Positions 9,704 through 22,747 are shown, counted from the stretch's first letter. The stretch is DNA of 64,000 bases from Campylorhamphus procurvoides (GCA_013396655.1 WBMV01006665.1:186001-250000), one strand, 5' to 3'. Numbers and translations are program-made. The notes: a model not told the origin generated them from the letters alone.

Positions 9704-12700
9704 TAGCAGATGCCATATGTAAAATGTGTGGGTGTCATGTTTAAAACAGTTTCGTTCTGGGTGAGATGGTTCACCAACAAAACCTTCTTTGGTGGATGCT
9801 CAACAAAAGCATCTTTATAAACAACAAATAGCAAAAATCAGCGTAAGAGGATCTTCATAGTTTGACAGAAGAGAACTGGAATAGCACATAACCAACAGAT
9901 CAGAGGACACATATGCTGAGCATATAACGTAACTTACAAGTGAGAAAGAACTTCATTTAAACTGACACCACCACAGTCAAATTTAGAGTCTCACTTCCTC
10001 CAGTTTCTCTGGACATTTCATTCTGTCCAATCGACCCACCCTTGCTGAGTTCCCTGGAAAGTGGAAAGCAGACTCAGTACTGTGTGCACAAAAGGCCTGG
10101 TTGCTGTTGATCAGCATCAAAAGTGAATTTGGAAGCTTCCTAGACAATACATCTGACCTTTCTTTTTACTTCACATCTCAAAAAATGAAGCTGTCCAGTG
10201 AAATAGTAAGAATTAATATACTTTTCTAGAATGTGTGTCCTACCTACTTTCTCTTTCTGAATAACAGCCTGATTTTCTTCACAGTGCCTGGGTGTGTAAC
10301 TTGTAAATACAGGCCAACACATCTGCAAGTTGGCTGCATATTGCAAAGCATCTGAAACTTAGAGCTCATGGGAATCCCTTGAATTATGGCAGAGGAAGCC
10401 CCAGGGAGCAGGAAGGAAGAGGAAGAAATAGTAAGCAAAACCCCCAAATCTTTGTGCTGCACTGTTTGCATGAAGAAAAAGTAAAACCAAAATGAGAGTA
10501 GGAATGAAGAGCTATTACCTCATTCAATTAATCATCATTGCAGAACTGCAGTCATCTCTATATAGAAGAAACATACTTTCATTCATCTCACTATGGATTT
10601 TCAAAATGCTATCATTCAACATTTATACATCTTTACCATAACTGCATACAAAATTAAGACTGAAAAATGCTTCTTCCATATTCTCTCTTTCTGTTGCCAA
10701 GTTTCTATGAGCTATCACTTTGTCATAAATGATCACAGTTATAGTTCAAATACACGTTTAGTTGTTAGGAACATTTTACCTTCCCTGCTAAAGACAGTCT
10801 TGGGACTGTCTTTATCAACGGTCCCAAGAGAACTGATCAAAGACTTTGATTTTGAACAGTCCCATTGAACTGGGATTGAACTGATTTGAATTTCCTTCAT
10901 TCATCATGAAGGGAAAAAAAGGCAGACAAACTGTTATCTAAACTATTTAAGCAGAGCAACAACCACTATATACCTTTACATAAAAGCTTAAAAAAAGAGA
11001 CTCTTGCAATCAAACCAATAGCTTAATATTCTTTGCTCAATAGTGGGGGCAATACAGTGTAAGATATGTACATGAGCCATTATCTGCTGCTCATTCATCT
11101 CATGCTCCCTGAGCATCTGCAATCACTGGATCAGGGATGGTCATTATATTTATTTATGCACTTACCTATTCCTGTTTTAGATTATGGCTGTGAGAGGATA
11201 CATACTTGCTTATTCCTCTCATCATCTGTTTATATACCTTTAGTCCTCAAATTTCTCATTAACTCTCTCTAGAGAGAAAATATCTGACCACAAAATAAAT
11301 TACTAGGATCAGCCTTAGAGTTAGAAATGACATACCCTAGCCAAGAGAATATGCAGACTAGAAGACATTTATGGTAGAAAAACTTTTCACTGCTCCTGCT
11401 GAAGCCAGGCTACAGAATAACAAGGAACTTGAGGCCAAAAGGAGAGTACCAAACCATCACAAGAGAAATCCTGTGGCTGCACTCCATGTTCCTGAGATTT
11501 TTCATGTAGCTATAACTAGACTGCAACTAAATAAAAGAGTGAAATAATTCTGGAGCAAAGATCAGGAGCCTCCTTGCAGTTGTGGGTCTTAGTTTCTGTA
11601 GATGGCAACCAAGTCCACTCAGAAACAGAAAGCAAATGTAATCTTTCACTGAAGTTTCTGATAAAAAAGAGGCCTCAGGAAAAAAAAAAAAAAGCCAAAA
11701 CCAACAAAACCCCCAACTCTTAACTTTTTCATAAAGCCTCCTTAAAGCCTAAAGAGAAGCTAAAAAAGAGTTGCAAGCCAAGACATACCTTTTAACTGCC
11801 CGTTTCCTTTCTTGAGCCCAATTTCTAATTTGAAAAGTGACAGAAGCAAAACAAACCAGCCTCATTTTCAGTGTTTATTCACTTGTGGTCTATGAACTGT
11901 TAGTTAGCCGCATCAGTATTGCCCAATTAAAATCATCGGGATTACATGAGTGTCACTGAAGACACATTGGAAAACAAGGAGTCTGGGCAGCGATTCTGCA
12001 GCTGGCACGACCACAGATACATTGCTGGCCACTTAAGTAAGTATACAGCTTCACTGGGCTGAACACATATGATCAGTAGACATAAACAGTACTAGTTTGC
12101 ATTAAAAAGAAAATCAGTTGAAGTCTAGAAGAGTTGGGCAATGGGCTACAGGCTGGTCTCACTTCAGATGCTCTCTCTAGTCTTATCTATAGTGTCTTGC
12201 ACTCCTGATAGGAACTGAACTTCAAATACGGGGCTGCCCTTCTCCCAGGTATCCTGCAGATCAGGCTGCTTAATACTTTCTAAAGTTAATGTCCTTTCCT
12301 CAGTCCTGGAAAGAGCCCTCTCATTAAACAAACGGTGCCAGGTTCAGCACAGAGCTTTCAGTAAAGAACTAAACAAAAAACCCGACAGTGGTTTGTGGGC
12401 TACACTTTCAGAAGGGTACATTTTGTTCTTCTTGGTGGCAGTCCAAAATAACATCAGTCTAGGGCTTACTGGAATTCATGCTGGCTTCCACCACTGGAAG
12501 TGAAAGCGAACTGGTGTCAAAAGACAAATGCATTTTGTTGGTGAAGAGAGAGAGATGTGCATTTTGAATTAAAAAATACTCATAGCCTCTGGTTAGTGGT
12601 AGTATCAGCCTTCAGTAACACCACCCACTTAAAAAAGCATTACCAGCACTTGTGCCTGTAATATCCAGTTATTTTTATTCTATATTCTATTTCATCAGGA

Positions 12701-13849
12701 TAACAAAGATGAAGCACTGAATTTGATCTTAGTCTGTCTGAAAAGATGTCTTCTCATTTTATAAGCTTTCAATTATGATTTTACAAATATTTTTATTTTC
12801 ATTAAAAAGAGGAAAAAAACACAGCATTTAACTGATTATTGGTTCGCTTTTAGCTAACTCAGATGAAAATCTATTTTTTTGGCTGCTCTGGTGTTTTCTG
12901 TAACAAAAACTCATACTGGTAAATGGAGACACATTATGTAAGTTCAACAAGTATTCACTTTTCTTTCATAGACATCTTCATATCGAGCATCCAGGTGTAA
13001 GAGAAGAACAATTTCCTTATACTGATATTTGTGATATAGAAGGTTTGCATTACCATGATGTAGAATGCAACACTTTTTTCCCCTGGGGAATGAGAAAAGA
13101 AACATCTAACAATAATTTTTCACTAGCAAAAACAGCTGGGATGCAATAAAGACCAGTCAGCCACAAAATAATTGCTTTAACTGTGCACCTGGAGTTGCTT
13201 TTCCTTTTTTTCTTTCTTTGTTTTGCTTTGTTTTTTAATTTAGAGATGTTAGGAGGTCAGGATAAGATAAGGTATACTGAGAGTAAAGAGTTCCTAAATA
13301 CACAGTATTTTGCTGTATGCAATTTTCTGTTCTGGGACAGGTGAATAAAATATAAAGAAATGTATGCTTTTGAAAAAGCACTTCCCTCATCATAGCAATG
13401 TAATGCCTTTTAAAAACCAAAGACTATAGCATATAAAATGCATCATCCTACTAATTAGACTCTTATGTAGTATTAAATAAATCTCCAATAGATAATCATT
13501 AAACTAGGGGCATCAAAGTCTTGTGAATGCAGAAGTTCATTGTTCTGAATCCCTCTGCTGTTTGAGAGAAACACATTCAAAAAGCAGTAACAGGACTGAA
13601 AGCGGAAAAAGGGGGGCATCTATACTCAATCAGCTGCTTACCAGAAAAGAACAAAGATCTCTACAAGCCTGCTTCTGATAAAAAATTTAAGAAAAGAAGA
13701 GGTATAGCAGACACAGGCTGGTTTCATGTTATCCAGCTTTAAAACCTGACCTTCTTTATCAAGAAACAGTATCTGTTTGAAGATAACTTCGAGGTTAGCC
13801 ATGTTTCAAGCAGAGATTTGGATGAGATGATGTCTCAAGGTCATCGATT
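9704..13849. other. Intergenic stretch, mostly unique
   Basis: AT-rich, with a poly(A) run near 11680 that passes into 'ccaaaaccaacaaaaccccc', an A-rich simple-sequence type. An 8-bp hairpin ('agacagtc', 4-nt loop, 'gactgtct') lies near 10793. No gene or transposon recognised. Confidence 0.5.
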
Positions 13850-14090
13850 CATTAAATCATCAAATATCACAAGATGGAAAAGGATCACTGAGTACAACTC
13901 CCTGCTCCTCACAGGACTACCTTAAACTAAATCATATCACTAAGAGCATTGTTCAGACACTCTTGAACTCTGACAGGCTTGGTGTCATGACCATTTCCCT
14001 GATGAACCTGTGACCAAACCCCCTCTTCACTGAAAAACCTTTTCCTAATGTGCAAGAAACAGTCTTTTCTAACCTCAGGAGAAGTATGAG
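13850..14090 (-). mobile_element. CR1 LINE fragment (reverse orientation), decayed
   Basis: On the plus strand the text follows the reverse complement of the CR1 3' region: 'gtacaactccctgctcctca', then 'gagcattgttcagacactct', 'tgaactctgacaggcttggt' and 'aaaaaccttttcctaat'. Numerous substitutions and small deletions mark it as old. Boundaries are approximate. Confidence 0.75.
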
Positions 14091-14261
14091 CCTACAAAAA
14101 CCCCAGTGCTATGAATGCTTTCATAGGATCTACCACACAAAGGCAGCATGCCTAGGACAAAGAAGGAACTACACACGAGGGCATCCACTACTTAGGGCTG
14201 ACTTTCTCGTGTCTACACTCTCCAGGAAATTCTGAATGTGAAGGTGACTGGGACAAAAGAA

Positions 14262-14287
14262 ATATATATATATATATATATATATAT
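14262..14287. repeat. (AT)n tract abutting an assembly gap
   Basis: An uninterrupted AT dinucleotide repeat ends exactly where the run of N begins, so the true repeat length is unknown. Confidence 0.9.
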
Positions 14288-14553
14288 NNNNNNNNNNNNN
14301 NNNNNNNNNNNNNNNNNNNNNNNNNNNNNNNNNNNNNNNNNNNNNNNNNNNNNNNNNNNNNNNNNNNNNNNNNNNNNNNNNNNNNNNNNNNNNNNNNNNN
14401 NNNNNNNNNNNNNNNNNNNNNNNNNNNNNNNNNNNNNNNNNNNNNNNNNNNNNNNNNNNNNNNNNNNNNNNNNNNNNNNNNNNNNNNNNNNNNNNNNNNN
14501 NNNNNNNNNNNNNNNNNNNNNNNNNNNNNNNNNNNNNNNNNNNNNNNNNNNNN
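14288..14553. other. Assembly gap (266 N)
   Basis: 266 consecutive undetermined bases. Open frames that appear to cross it are artefacts of translating N. The gap probably reflects the low-complexity AT repeat on its left side. Confidence 1.
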
Positions 14554-16246
14554 AATACTTAGTGTCTTTTCAAACCTAAGTATCAATAAAATAGTGCTTT
14601 GAAAAAATGCCACATTTTTTACCCTGGTGGAAGAAAATCTGCATCCACATACATCTTCTGTGTGTACACAATGCATATACACTATTTGAGCATATATACT
14701 ATTTGAATATATTATTTCAATTAAAAAGGAAAATAAATATTTTACTCAGAAGCTTGTGACATCATTTTATTGTAGTTTGTAGCATTCTTTCCAGGACATG
14801 CCTAATACAATATTTCTAACCACTACTGAAAGGCTTGTATGAGGGCATTCACTGCACTCAGAGCCAAATTTGATAATCTATAAGCAAAGAGGCAGTTACA
14901 GTTCTTTTTTTTTAAAGTGACCATTTTATGTCAAAAATAGCAGCCCAGGATCAGAACAATCTTACTGTCCATAACATTATTATGCTCTAGGTAAATATGA
15001 ACATATGGAGAAAATCTCATGGTTAAGTGGAAGTCCACAAGCAGTTTCATGGAACATTCATATGTGTCTCACTACTACACATTTTGGTAGCAACACTTTT
15101 CATAGCTAAATACAGATACTTTTGTGCTTATAGATGCTTTATTTCTCAGTTTATTTGAAAAGCATGTTACCCATAAAACTAAAACTGGTATTTGTGGTAT
15201 TTTTCTAAAGTATGTGCCAAAATTAGTTTTGTGGAGGTCTGGGGTCTATTTTGCTTTTTCATTTATTGTGTAGGTCACATGAAAGTTTTAGTTCTAGAAC
15301 CAAAATAATTTCTCTAAGTTACATTTTAGTGTGAGGTTTTCCCATCAGGTATCCAAAAAAACCCCTTGAATGCTAGTCCAATAATGCTAGATTACCAAAT
15401 TACACATCCTGAGCCACTTTAACGTCCTACACAGAAAATTGTCTCCACCCCTTCCCCCAAAAAACCAAACAAAAACCAAACAAACAAACAAAACCAAACC
15501 AAACCAAAACAAACCCCAAAGCAAACACCAGCTGCAGACTGAATTTGCTAAACTTCTACAAATAACTGTCAATACTGGGACATTGGTGTTTTCTATACTT
15601 TTGAATGGCTGACCTCATGCAACTTTTTCTTTTGTTTTTCCCCTGTTCAGGTATCTGACTGCATCAGGACTAAGCAAAATAAAACACTGCATAATATTTG
15701 GGAAAAAAAAACAAAAACAAAACCAAACTACTCATACAATCTTAGATACCAAGAACTTTACATATAATTTCTCTTCTGACACTCAAAATATCTATCATCA
15801 TCGTGTCTCTTCATAGAAAACATTACACGCCTTTTTCTGAGACAAAATACATGGGGGCTGAGATAGGAGAACAGAATAGCAGAAAACATTTGTGAATTAC
15901 TAGTGTGGTAAGTATGCTTCAGAGCTGACACTCCTTACTGGGGGGTCAGTGTAAGGCAGTTTTGCAAATTAGTGTCCTTTGAAAATGAGAAAACAAATCC
16001 AGTTTGTAACTACTGAGGAATATGAAAAGATACTTAAAACATAAAGTAAACATTTACTGGATTATTTTAAAGTATATTACTAGATCCAACAGGACATACT
16101 TTTAAACATGTATAAAGTATTATACACAAAAATGCATAGATGTACAGTAAATATGTTCATTTATATGTAGACAGAGTAATATGTACAGATAGAGCCTGTT
16201 GTGCTTCTGTAAGTCTAAGCAGTGAATCCTGTGGTATATTGTCTTA
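14554..16246. other. Sequence just downstream of RSPO2, unassigned
   Basis: AT-rich DNA with one A-rich simple repeat (15459-15526). Several minus-strand AATAAA hexamers are possible distal poly(A) signals of RSPO2 (seen as 'tttatt' on plus near 14766, 15138 and 15262). Whether the RSPO2 3' UTR extends this far cannot be told from sequence. Confidence 0.4.
15459..15526. repeat. (AAAC/CCAAA)n A-rich simple repeat
   Basis: An imperfect run of 'ccaaa' and 'caaa' units on the plus strand. A minus-strand open frame over it (15387-15572) is composition driven and not a gene. Confidence 0.85.
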
Positions 16247-16746
16247 AAGCAGTTTTATTACTGTTTTGATGTAGCAGGTGCTGAGAACAATGTACATTAA
16301 CACTAAATAGGTAAGTCATATCCATTTACTCTTGAAATATACAAATATAGGAAACAAAGGCCATAAATGGAATAGTACCTACACCTCAGAGACTTCCTTT
16401 TATTTTATTTATTTAAATATGCACAAGTCCGCCTAATGGTGCTATGTAGATTTCTTTCCTGGTCAACGTGTTGACCAAGCACTCAGAACATTATCTCTGA
16501 TGCACTTCAGGACAACTTCCACTGATTCAACTCAGTGTGCTCCGGACCTTGAAGTCTTCAGGTCAAAAATGAGAGGAAAAAATAAAATAAAAAAATATAA
16601 ATAAAACAAGCTTGTGGGCTTCATTTTCACAAGTTATTTGCCACCAATACTGTCAAAGCAGCTGAACTGTAGTGCATCCATGGGCAGGAGCATATAGCAG
16701 CTTTTGTGCACTTTGCAAAAAAAATATATTAAAGAAAATCAAGTCT
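16247..16746 (-). other. RSPO2: Candidate RSPO2 3' UTR
   Basis: This sequence follows the RSPO2 stop codon on the minus strand. Three overlapping minus-strand AATAAA hexamers occur at 16399-16413, and another at 16254-16259, about 335-490 nt past the stop. Vertebrate RSPO2 transcripts usually have a longer 3' UTR, so these may be proximal sites or merely AT-rich coincidence. The end is a guess; only the position next to the stop codon is firm. Confidence 0.35.
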
Positions 16747-16856
16747 TTACTGGCTTGTTTTATCTGTCGCTAAAAAGATGCTGTGCTGCTTCTGAGCCCT
16801 TTCCATCAAATTCTTTTTCTTCTTTTTTTTGTCCTTTGTTTTTGCTGGCCTTCTCC
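16747..16856 (-). CDS. RSPO2: R-spondin 2, last coding exon (basic C-terminal tail)
   Basis: The exon encodes the end of R-spondin 2, a secreted ligand that binds LGR4/5/6 and the RNF43/ZNRF3 ubiquitin ligases to raise Wnt receptor levels. It starts in phase after a 'ttttcag' acceptor with a long pyrimidine tract (plus-strand 'ct' at 857-858 of the 16 kb block). It completes a Gly codon split with exon 5, then gives 35 residues and TAA (16747-16749). The product is a lysine-rich run (K-x-K-D followed by six Lys) and then 'MERAQKQHSIFLATDKTSQ'. This matches the R-spondin 2 tail as I remember it (ERAQEQHS-FLATD). The basic tail is the heparan-sulfate-binding part in this family. The exon has no start codon and is too short for simple ORF scanning. 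Exon 5 lies 38 kb upstream on the minus strand. Confidence 0.93.
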
Positions 16857-19735
16857 CTGAAAAAAAAAGAAAGAAAGAAAAAAACCTAAACAATGGGTCA
16901 AGTAAAGAACACAGAAATTATATTTAAAAAAAACAAACCAACCAACAAAAACAACTCAGTGGTACAGAAATTATCAATAGAGACTGCAAAGGTAATGCTG
17001 GCTAATGAGCTAAAATTATCAATGAAAACACAAGTTTTCAATGTGATACAAAAGGATCCCCAACTGTCATCACTTGTCCACAGGCACAATTTTGCTGGTA
17101 TGAGTAACCATGTTGATGCAGGTTTCATTTTTGGCAGGAGAAGTCACACAAGCAATGTTATGCAAGTGCCCAAGGCCCAGAGCCAAATGAGTATGTAGAC
17201 TCCAAACTCACTGGAAGCTGGATATATGCCTTAAACCCTTGCGCAAATTTGCTTGAGTGAGTAATCCTATTTAAGTCATGTCCAATATATCTGTGATTTC
17301 AAAGAGAAATTAGGCATTACAGCCCAAGTATTTGGTTGGATGCCATCCTACATGCTTTGGCAGAAACATTACAACCTCTGCAAAGAACTGTTATTGCTTA
17401 TTAGTACGCTGTGCCTAATTCTCATAGTATATTACTGTACAGAAACAAAAAATACGTTTCATGTTCCTTACTATTGGCAGTTCACTGAAAAATAATGAAA
17501 ATCAGGTAATGAGGATCAATTCAGGAAAAAAAATTCTCAAGCTTCTTGAATGGGAAAGGTTTTCCTGTTCATTTCTAATAATATATCAGTGCCCTTTGGT
17601 TATCTCAGCAAAGATATCATGGACTGAAAAAATGTCAGATACAAAGGCCCTCACTGAGCAATGCATTACCTTTTAAGTATATGCTTAAATCCTATCAAGT
17701 GTAGCAGGATTTAAGGAGACGACCAAATGCTGTCGGGTGTGAAAATGGTCTTGGTTTTCTTGGCAGTATCATATACTAAAATATGTGACCAATGGTAAAA
17801 AAATAAGGTTATTAAACTCTAGAAGTGTCAACTTTGTAAACTTTCAGGAGCACTAAATGAACTTAGCAAGGCAGTAAAAGGAAATTAAATTAGCAGATTA
17901 CATAAAAATGTGAAAATGCATTTTTCATCTCCATTGTCAATACATTATTAATTGGGACAAATATTTGCCAATCCAGCTCTGTCTTATTTCCATATTGTTT
18001 CTTAACTAAACCAGTTACAAGAGTTCTTCTATATTTGATAATAACATTAAATAAATCTGATTCTAAAACTATCAAAATTTATTCATTAAAAATATAGGAT
18101 TAGATACTTCAGGTATCTAATATACATATGTATCTATACATATGTATACATATGTAACACACTGACGGCAACTATTGTATAGGAGTTATTGGAATACTTG
18201 TATATAAAATAGGATAGAACATTAAGGTAATGAGCATGAGTTTAGACCATATAAAAAGTCATAAGGGTCCTTGGAGTTTACTTCTGCTTCTCATTAAAGT
18301 CTGGCATTAAAGTTACTGTGGCATTTTGCCATTTTTAAATCTAGTTAATCCTACACAATAAACCCTCAGTACAACCAAGCATTAATAAAAGCAGCTTTTA
18401 CGTTAAATCTCTTTAGTAACACTGTATCTAATGACGAGGCACGCCTAATGAGGTCAAAGGGAAGGTGCACTTGACACACAGTGGCATTACAATAAGACGA
18501 TTCAGATTATAGAAATTTCCATATAATTCTTTTTAATGAAATTCTACTAGATGGTACATTGAAAGGCATCAGAGCTTGGATGAATGTGTGTTAAAATGTT
18601 AATATTAATAGTATATTAATATCTTAATGCATTTCTAACTTGCACTTTCAACATTCTGATTTTTTTAACCCATATCTTCAAAATACTTATTAAGGAAGGA
18701 GTAGATGAGGGGAAAATGAAGAATGACCAATTCTGCTGGTCAGCTGATTCTCATAAGACCAGCCAATTCAATCAGAGCTTTATTGGAGTTTTGCTGCACA
18801 GTTTGCTCAGTGATCTTACTTTCTGAGGTTTTCCACTATTAGTAAAAGAAATATAAACTTCAGTCAGTGTCTCATATCATTTCTCTATGATCACCTCTAG
18901 AGAACTAGACTAATTGCTCACTGTAAGTTTAAGGTAGTGAAAGATCCTATTATTTTTCTACTAAAACACTTTGAGATACACAGATAAAATGACACACAGC
19001 ACAGCTGTACTTCTCTCTAAGCCTTAGAAAGTAGCTCCTGCAACACAAACATCAAATCAAATTGCCAGCATACTCCCCGTATGATATCCTTAACATATAA
19101 ATGAACTGGACTAGATTTCAGTGATTTGACATGTCATTGCGCAACAAGCACATTACAATGTTTCTGCTGCTCTTCAGCAATTGTCCCCGTATCTGCTTTT
19201 TTTCCAAAGCACACCAAAGGCAAATTACCTTCTTTAACATGTGCCATGGAGTAGCAAACAAGGTGGAATTGGCATCCCTGAGCCTCTGACAGCTGATAAT
19301 TTGTTCTCCTGTTAGGAGATTTTTGTCTACTCACTGTATCTCAAAGTATCCTATTGTACAGAATAAGTTTAATTATTTTCAGGATAATAATAAACCACAC
19401 AGAGAAAGTCCAGATGACTTGGTGATGCTAAGAGTCCCAAATTTCAATTGTCATCTAAACCAGAAAACAGAATATAAAATTCCCATATTGATAGTAGATT
19501 GCAACAGAAATTAGAGATTAGCAAGAAAAAAGTGACTATAAAGACTTGAGAGTTCAAGCAAAGGATACTGTTGAAGTCCCCACACATGAGAACTTCTATT
19601 AAATGCAAATTTCAATTACAGTGATTATTTTATCAGCAGAAGCACAGTGAAGAGAAGTATCTTCTGAATATCTTACTACAGATGTCTTCTGAAGAAAACA
19701 ATGTTTATGATATTTAAAGTATATCATCAGAGAGG

Positions 19736-20012
19736 ATCCAAGACCCAAACCCTCCCAGTTCCCTGACTGGAGGACAGAGGGGTGAGCACAGCTGATGGAG
19801 CAGACAGTCCCCCTGGGCCAGGATGACAGAAGCTACCTCTGCTCTGTGACCCATGGGTCAGATGTGGAAAACCTCACCTGCAGGGAGCCTCGAACAACCT
19901 TCCCCACACCTTGCCATGCCCACTGCTCCTTAGAACAAGAGCCCAGACCCCAAGTCCCTCTCTCCATAGGAAGCAGTAGGGCTCTACCGTGCTTGGCTTT
20001 GTTGGGCAGTTA
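19736..20012. other. GC-richer block of unknown origin
   Basis: This block is clearly richer in G and C than its surroundings and contains an open frame on the plus strand (19795-20013) with no domain I recognise. It sits about 170 nt before a CR1 3' end in the same orientation. It may be part of an older retroelement that the CR1 joined, but I do not recognise the family. Confidence 0.35.
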
Positions 20013-20184
20013 AAAAGGATTTTTTTAGCAGCAGCCTATTGGTCCAGAACCTGTTGTTACACACAAAGGTAATTCCTGACTGTAGAAAACGAGGAGGGAG
20101 AGCAAAAGGATTGTCTCTTTAGAGGGGTGTTATCACTATCAAAAACAGGCTATATTGTTATTGTACAGAATAAGAAGTGAAAAT

Positions 20185-20492
20185 ACAAAGAGAGCTGGCG
20201 AGCGATTTTTCACAAGGGCATGTAGTGATGGGCAAGAGGGAATGGCTTCAAACTGAGTGTCAGTTTAGATTAGATATTAAGCAGAAATTCTTCACTGCAA
20301 GGGTGGTGAAGCACTGGAACAGGTTGCTCAGAGAAGTTGTGGATGCCTCATCCCTGGAAGTGTTCAAGGCCAGGATGGATGAGGCTTGGAGCAACCTGGT
20401 CTAGTAGACTGTGTCCCTGCTCATGGCGAAGAGGGTGGAACTAGATGATCTTTAAGGTACCTTCCAACCCAAACCATTCTATGATTCTATGA
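20185..20492 (+). mobile_element. CR1 LINE 3' end, relatively well preserved
   Basis: This is a clear plus-strand CR1 tail. It reads 'cacaagggcatgtagtgatg', 'ttagattagatattaagcag', 'gtggtgaagcactggaacag', 'ctagatgatctttaaggtac' and ends in the diagnostic tandem 'attctatgattctatgaa'. Its open frame (20177-20404) is the CR1 ORF2 C-terminal remnant. It shares 'RVVKHWNRLL' with the minus-strand CR1 at 22748-23160. It is 5'-truncated, as most CR1 copies are. Confidence 0.93.
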
Positions 20493-21422
20493 ATATCTGA
20501 GACATTAAGTCTTATCATGGTAACCTATAAAGTCCTTCTTATCAGAAGCACTGCCCAAGCAAGCAAATAATCCAGTGCAGCTGCCTGGGATCCACAGCCA
20601 GCACCACTCTTTTAAGTGTCATTACATCCTTCCTAGAGGAAGGACGCTCACCTGCTCGTCGTCTGGCAGATAGCCACACACCTTGTTTCTCCTTTCCAAG
20701 TTAGAGGTCTTCAGACCAGGCCTCATCTTCAATCTTAATTCTATGACTGCAGGTTTTTATTTTTTTTAAAGACTTTAGTGTTTGGAGCAAGGGGAGCAAA
20801 TACAAATAATTCATACAAACACCAGAATACCTGAACACTGTTTGGGTTATCATATTCCTATATTTACTTTGCTTGTGTTTTCCCTGGCACACCAACAACT
20901 AACTTTTACTCTTGGACTGTCTACAAAAGGACTTTTTTATTATCAGAGTCAATTTTTATTACCAGTCAGCTCTGAACATGATTTACAGTATTTGTTTAAT
21001 TCTCTGTAAAGTATATGTAAACACTGAAACATATAGGTTCCAAGAAAGATCTGAAATATAGTTGAAATCAGTGATCGATTATCTAGCAAATAAAAGCCTT
21101 GAATGTTTATCTATCATTCTGTAGCTTACATTTCTGCACAGGTTATCCTTATAGAGGGGATTCTGGTAAAGCCATTCATTCAAACTCCTTATTGCAATTT
21201 TTTAAAAAAATCAGCTTTGCAATTTGCTTTATAAATTACCAATGAGTAAGTCTTCATTTTCTAGGTAACTTATCCAAATGGGTGGAGTCCTAGAGTGATA
21301 TTCATGGAATGTTTGTTTGAACCACTTAGCTCTGGTAAGTAGATGGGCAACTAATATGCGTGAAATTAAATATTCTCATTACCTAATCACATACCACACC
21401 TTCTAATCACAACATGTGGGTA

Positions 21423-21472
21423 ATGGTACAATAGATAATAATAGGTAGATACATAATAGATAGATAATAATG
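21423..21472. repeat. Degenerate (GATA)n simple repeat
   Basis: Irregular 'agat'/'aata' units ('aatagatagataataatg') form a short decayed tetranucleotide repeat. Confidence 0.6.
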
Positions 21473-22652
21473 CAATTCCAGCATGAATTAAAAAAAAAAC
21501 CCACAAGCCCATTATTTATGCTAATATAGACAGCAACTGTTTGTACACAGAAGAGTAACAGCTATAAAAAAAATTATTTCACTTATCTCTTGCTGGGGTC
21601 TTTTTCTTTTGTGATGCTTTTGTACCACTTTACCAGTGTTCCTCCTACACCTTGTGCGCTTGCGCTCAGTTCTCTGGTTTGTCTCATACCCTGAGCTGAA
21701 AGGTGCTTGGAAATACTGCATATTCCTTTCGGGTGGACTCACGTGGTCAACCTGGGATACACATTACCGGGTTTAGAAGGAGCCTTATCACCTTCTGACA
21801 GCTGCAAAGGCAGCTTTCTCCAGACAGGTTTTGGGCAGCAGATTCCTAACATCCAGGGCACTCATGGTTCTCCAGAATTAAAACGCAGCAAATGTATTCA
21901 TAGGGACTCCAAGCCACATTGAGATCCTTGACTCAACCAGCCAGCATCAGTTCAGTATCTGAATTGTGCTTCATCTGTTGTACAAATACGGCTGTACATA
22001 CTGCTCTTCTAACAAACTCTGTCCGTTGAGTTCCAGCAAACACAGTATACAGCCACATGGGGGCAGCAAATTTAAAACATTCAACAAAAGGGGTGGGGGG
22101 GGGAACCCACACAGAAGAGTTTCTGCACAGAACACTATCTGCAGTTTTATTTCACAGTGTAATTCTCCCAACATTTTCAGCAGTCTCACACACAAATCAT
22201 TATATAAGAGCTATCAGAATGTTTAATACTTCTTTCTTTGTTTAAAACATTTTCCTCTTCTATTAACGATGACTGAATAATGGGATTTACATGTGCGTAC
22301 CTGCTTCCCTTCCCTGAATTTTCATATGCAGACCTTTCACTGCCATCAGCTAAGGCACATCAGAGTCCTGGGAAAACAGCAGACCCTGCTAAATACACCT
22401 TTAATCTTTTCTTCCCTTTCTTGTGTCCTTTTAGGACCTAAATGCACCTGTACATCATGCTCCTTCAGCTGCAGGTCTATCACAGACCTCATGTATGGCA
22501 GCATTTCATCCATGGGGGAAGCTAGAAAAATTATTATCAGGTCATATCACTGAAGGATGGCAACATCAGGGAACTAATCACAACAGTGGAAAGATGACAA
22601 AGATACTCAATGCTGAACCAGTCAAAGAGATCAGCTCATAGAAAGATGGCAG

Positions 22653-22747
22653 ATCATAGAGTCATTAAGGTTGGAAAAGACCTATAATATCATCAAGTCC
22701 AACCACTGACCCAGCACCACCACCATGTCTGTCACTAAACCATGTCA
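22653..22747 (-). mobile_element. CR1 3'-terminal fragment (reverse orientation)
   Basis: It starts with 'atcatagagtcattaaggtt' and continues 'ggaaaagacctataatatca', the reverse complement of a CR1 3' terminus. It stops at 'aaccatgtcacag', where a second CR1 tail begins. The family resembles the copy at 1-148. Confidence 0.85.

Noticed and set aside
14188..14682. Open frames crossing the N run on both strands
   Set aside because: Most of their length is translated N; not evidence of coding.
18115..18160. Clustered 'acatatgta' palindromes
   Set aside because: Short AT-rich palindromes of this kind are expected by chance in such sequence; no larger structure seen.
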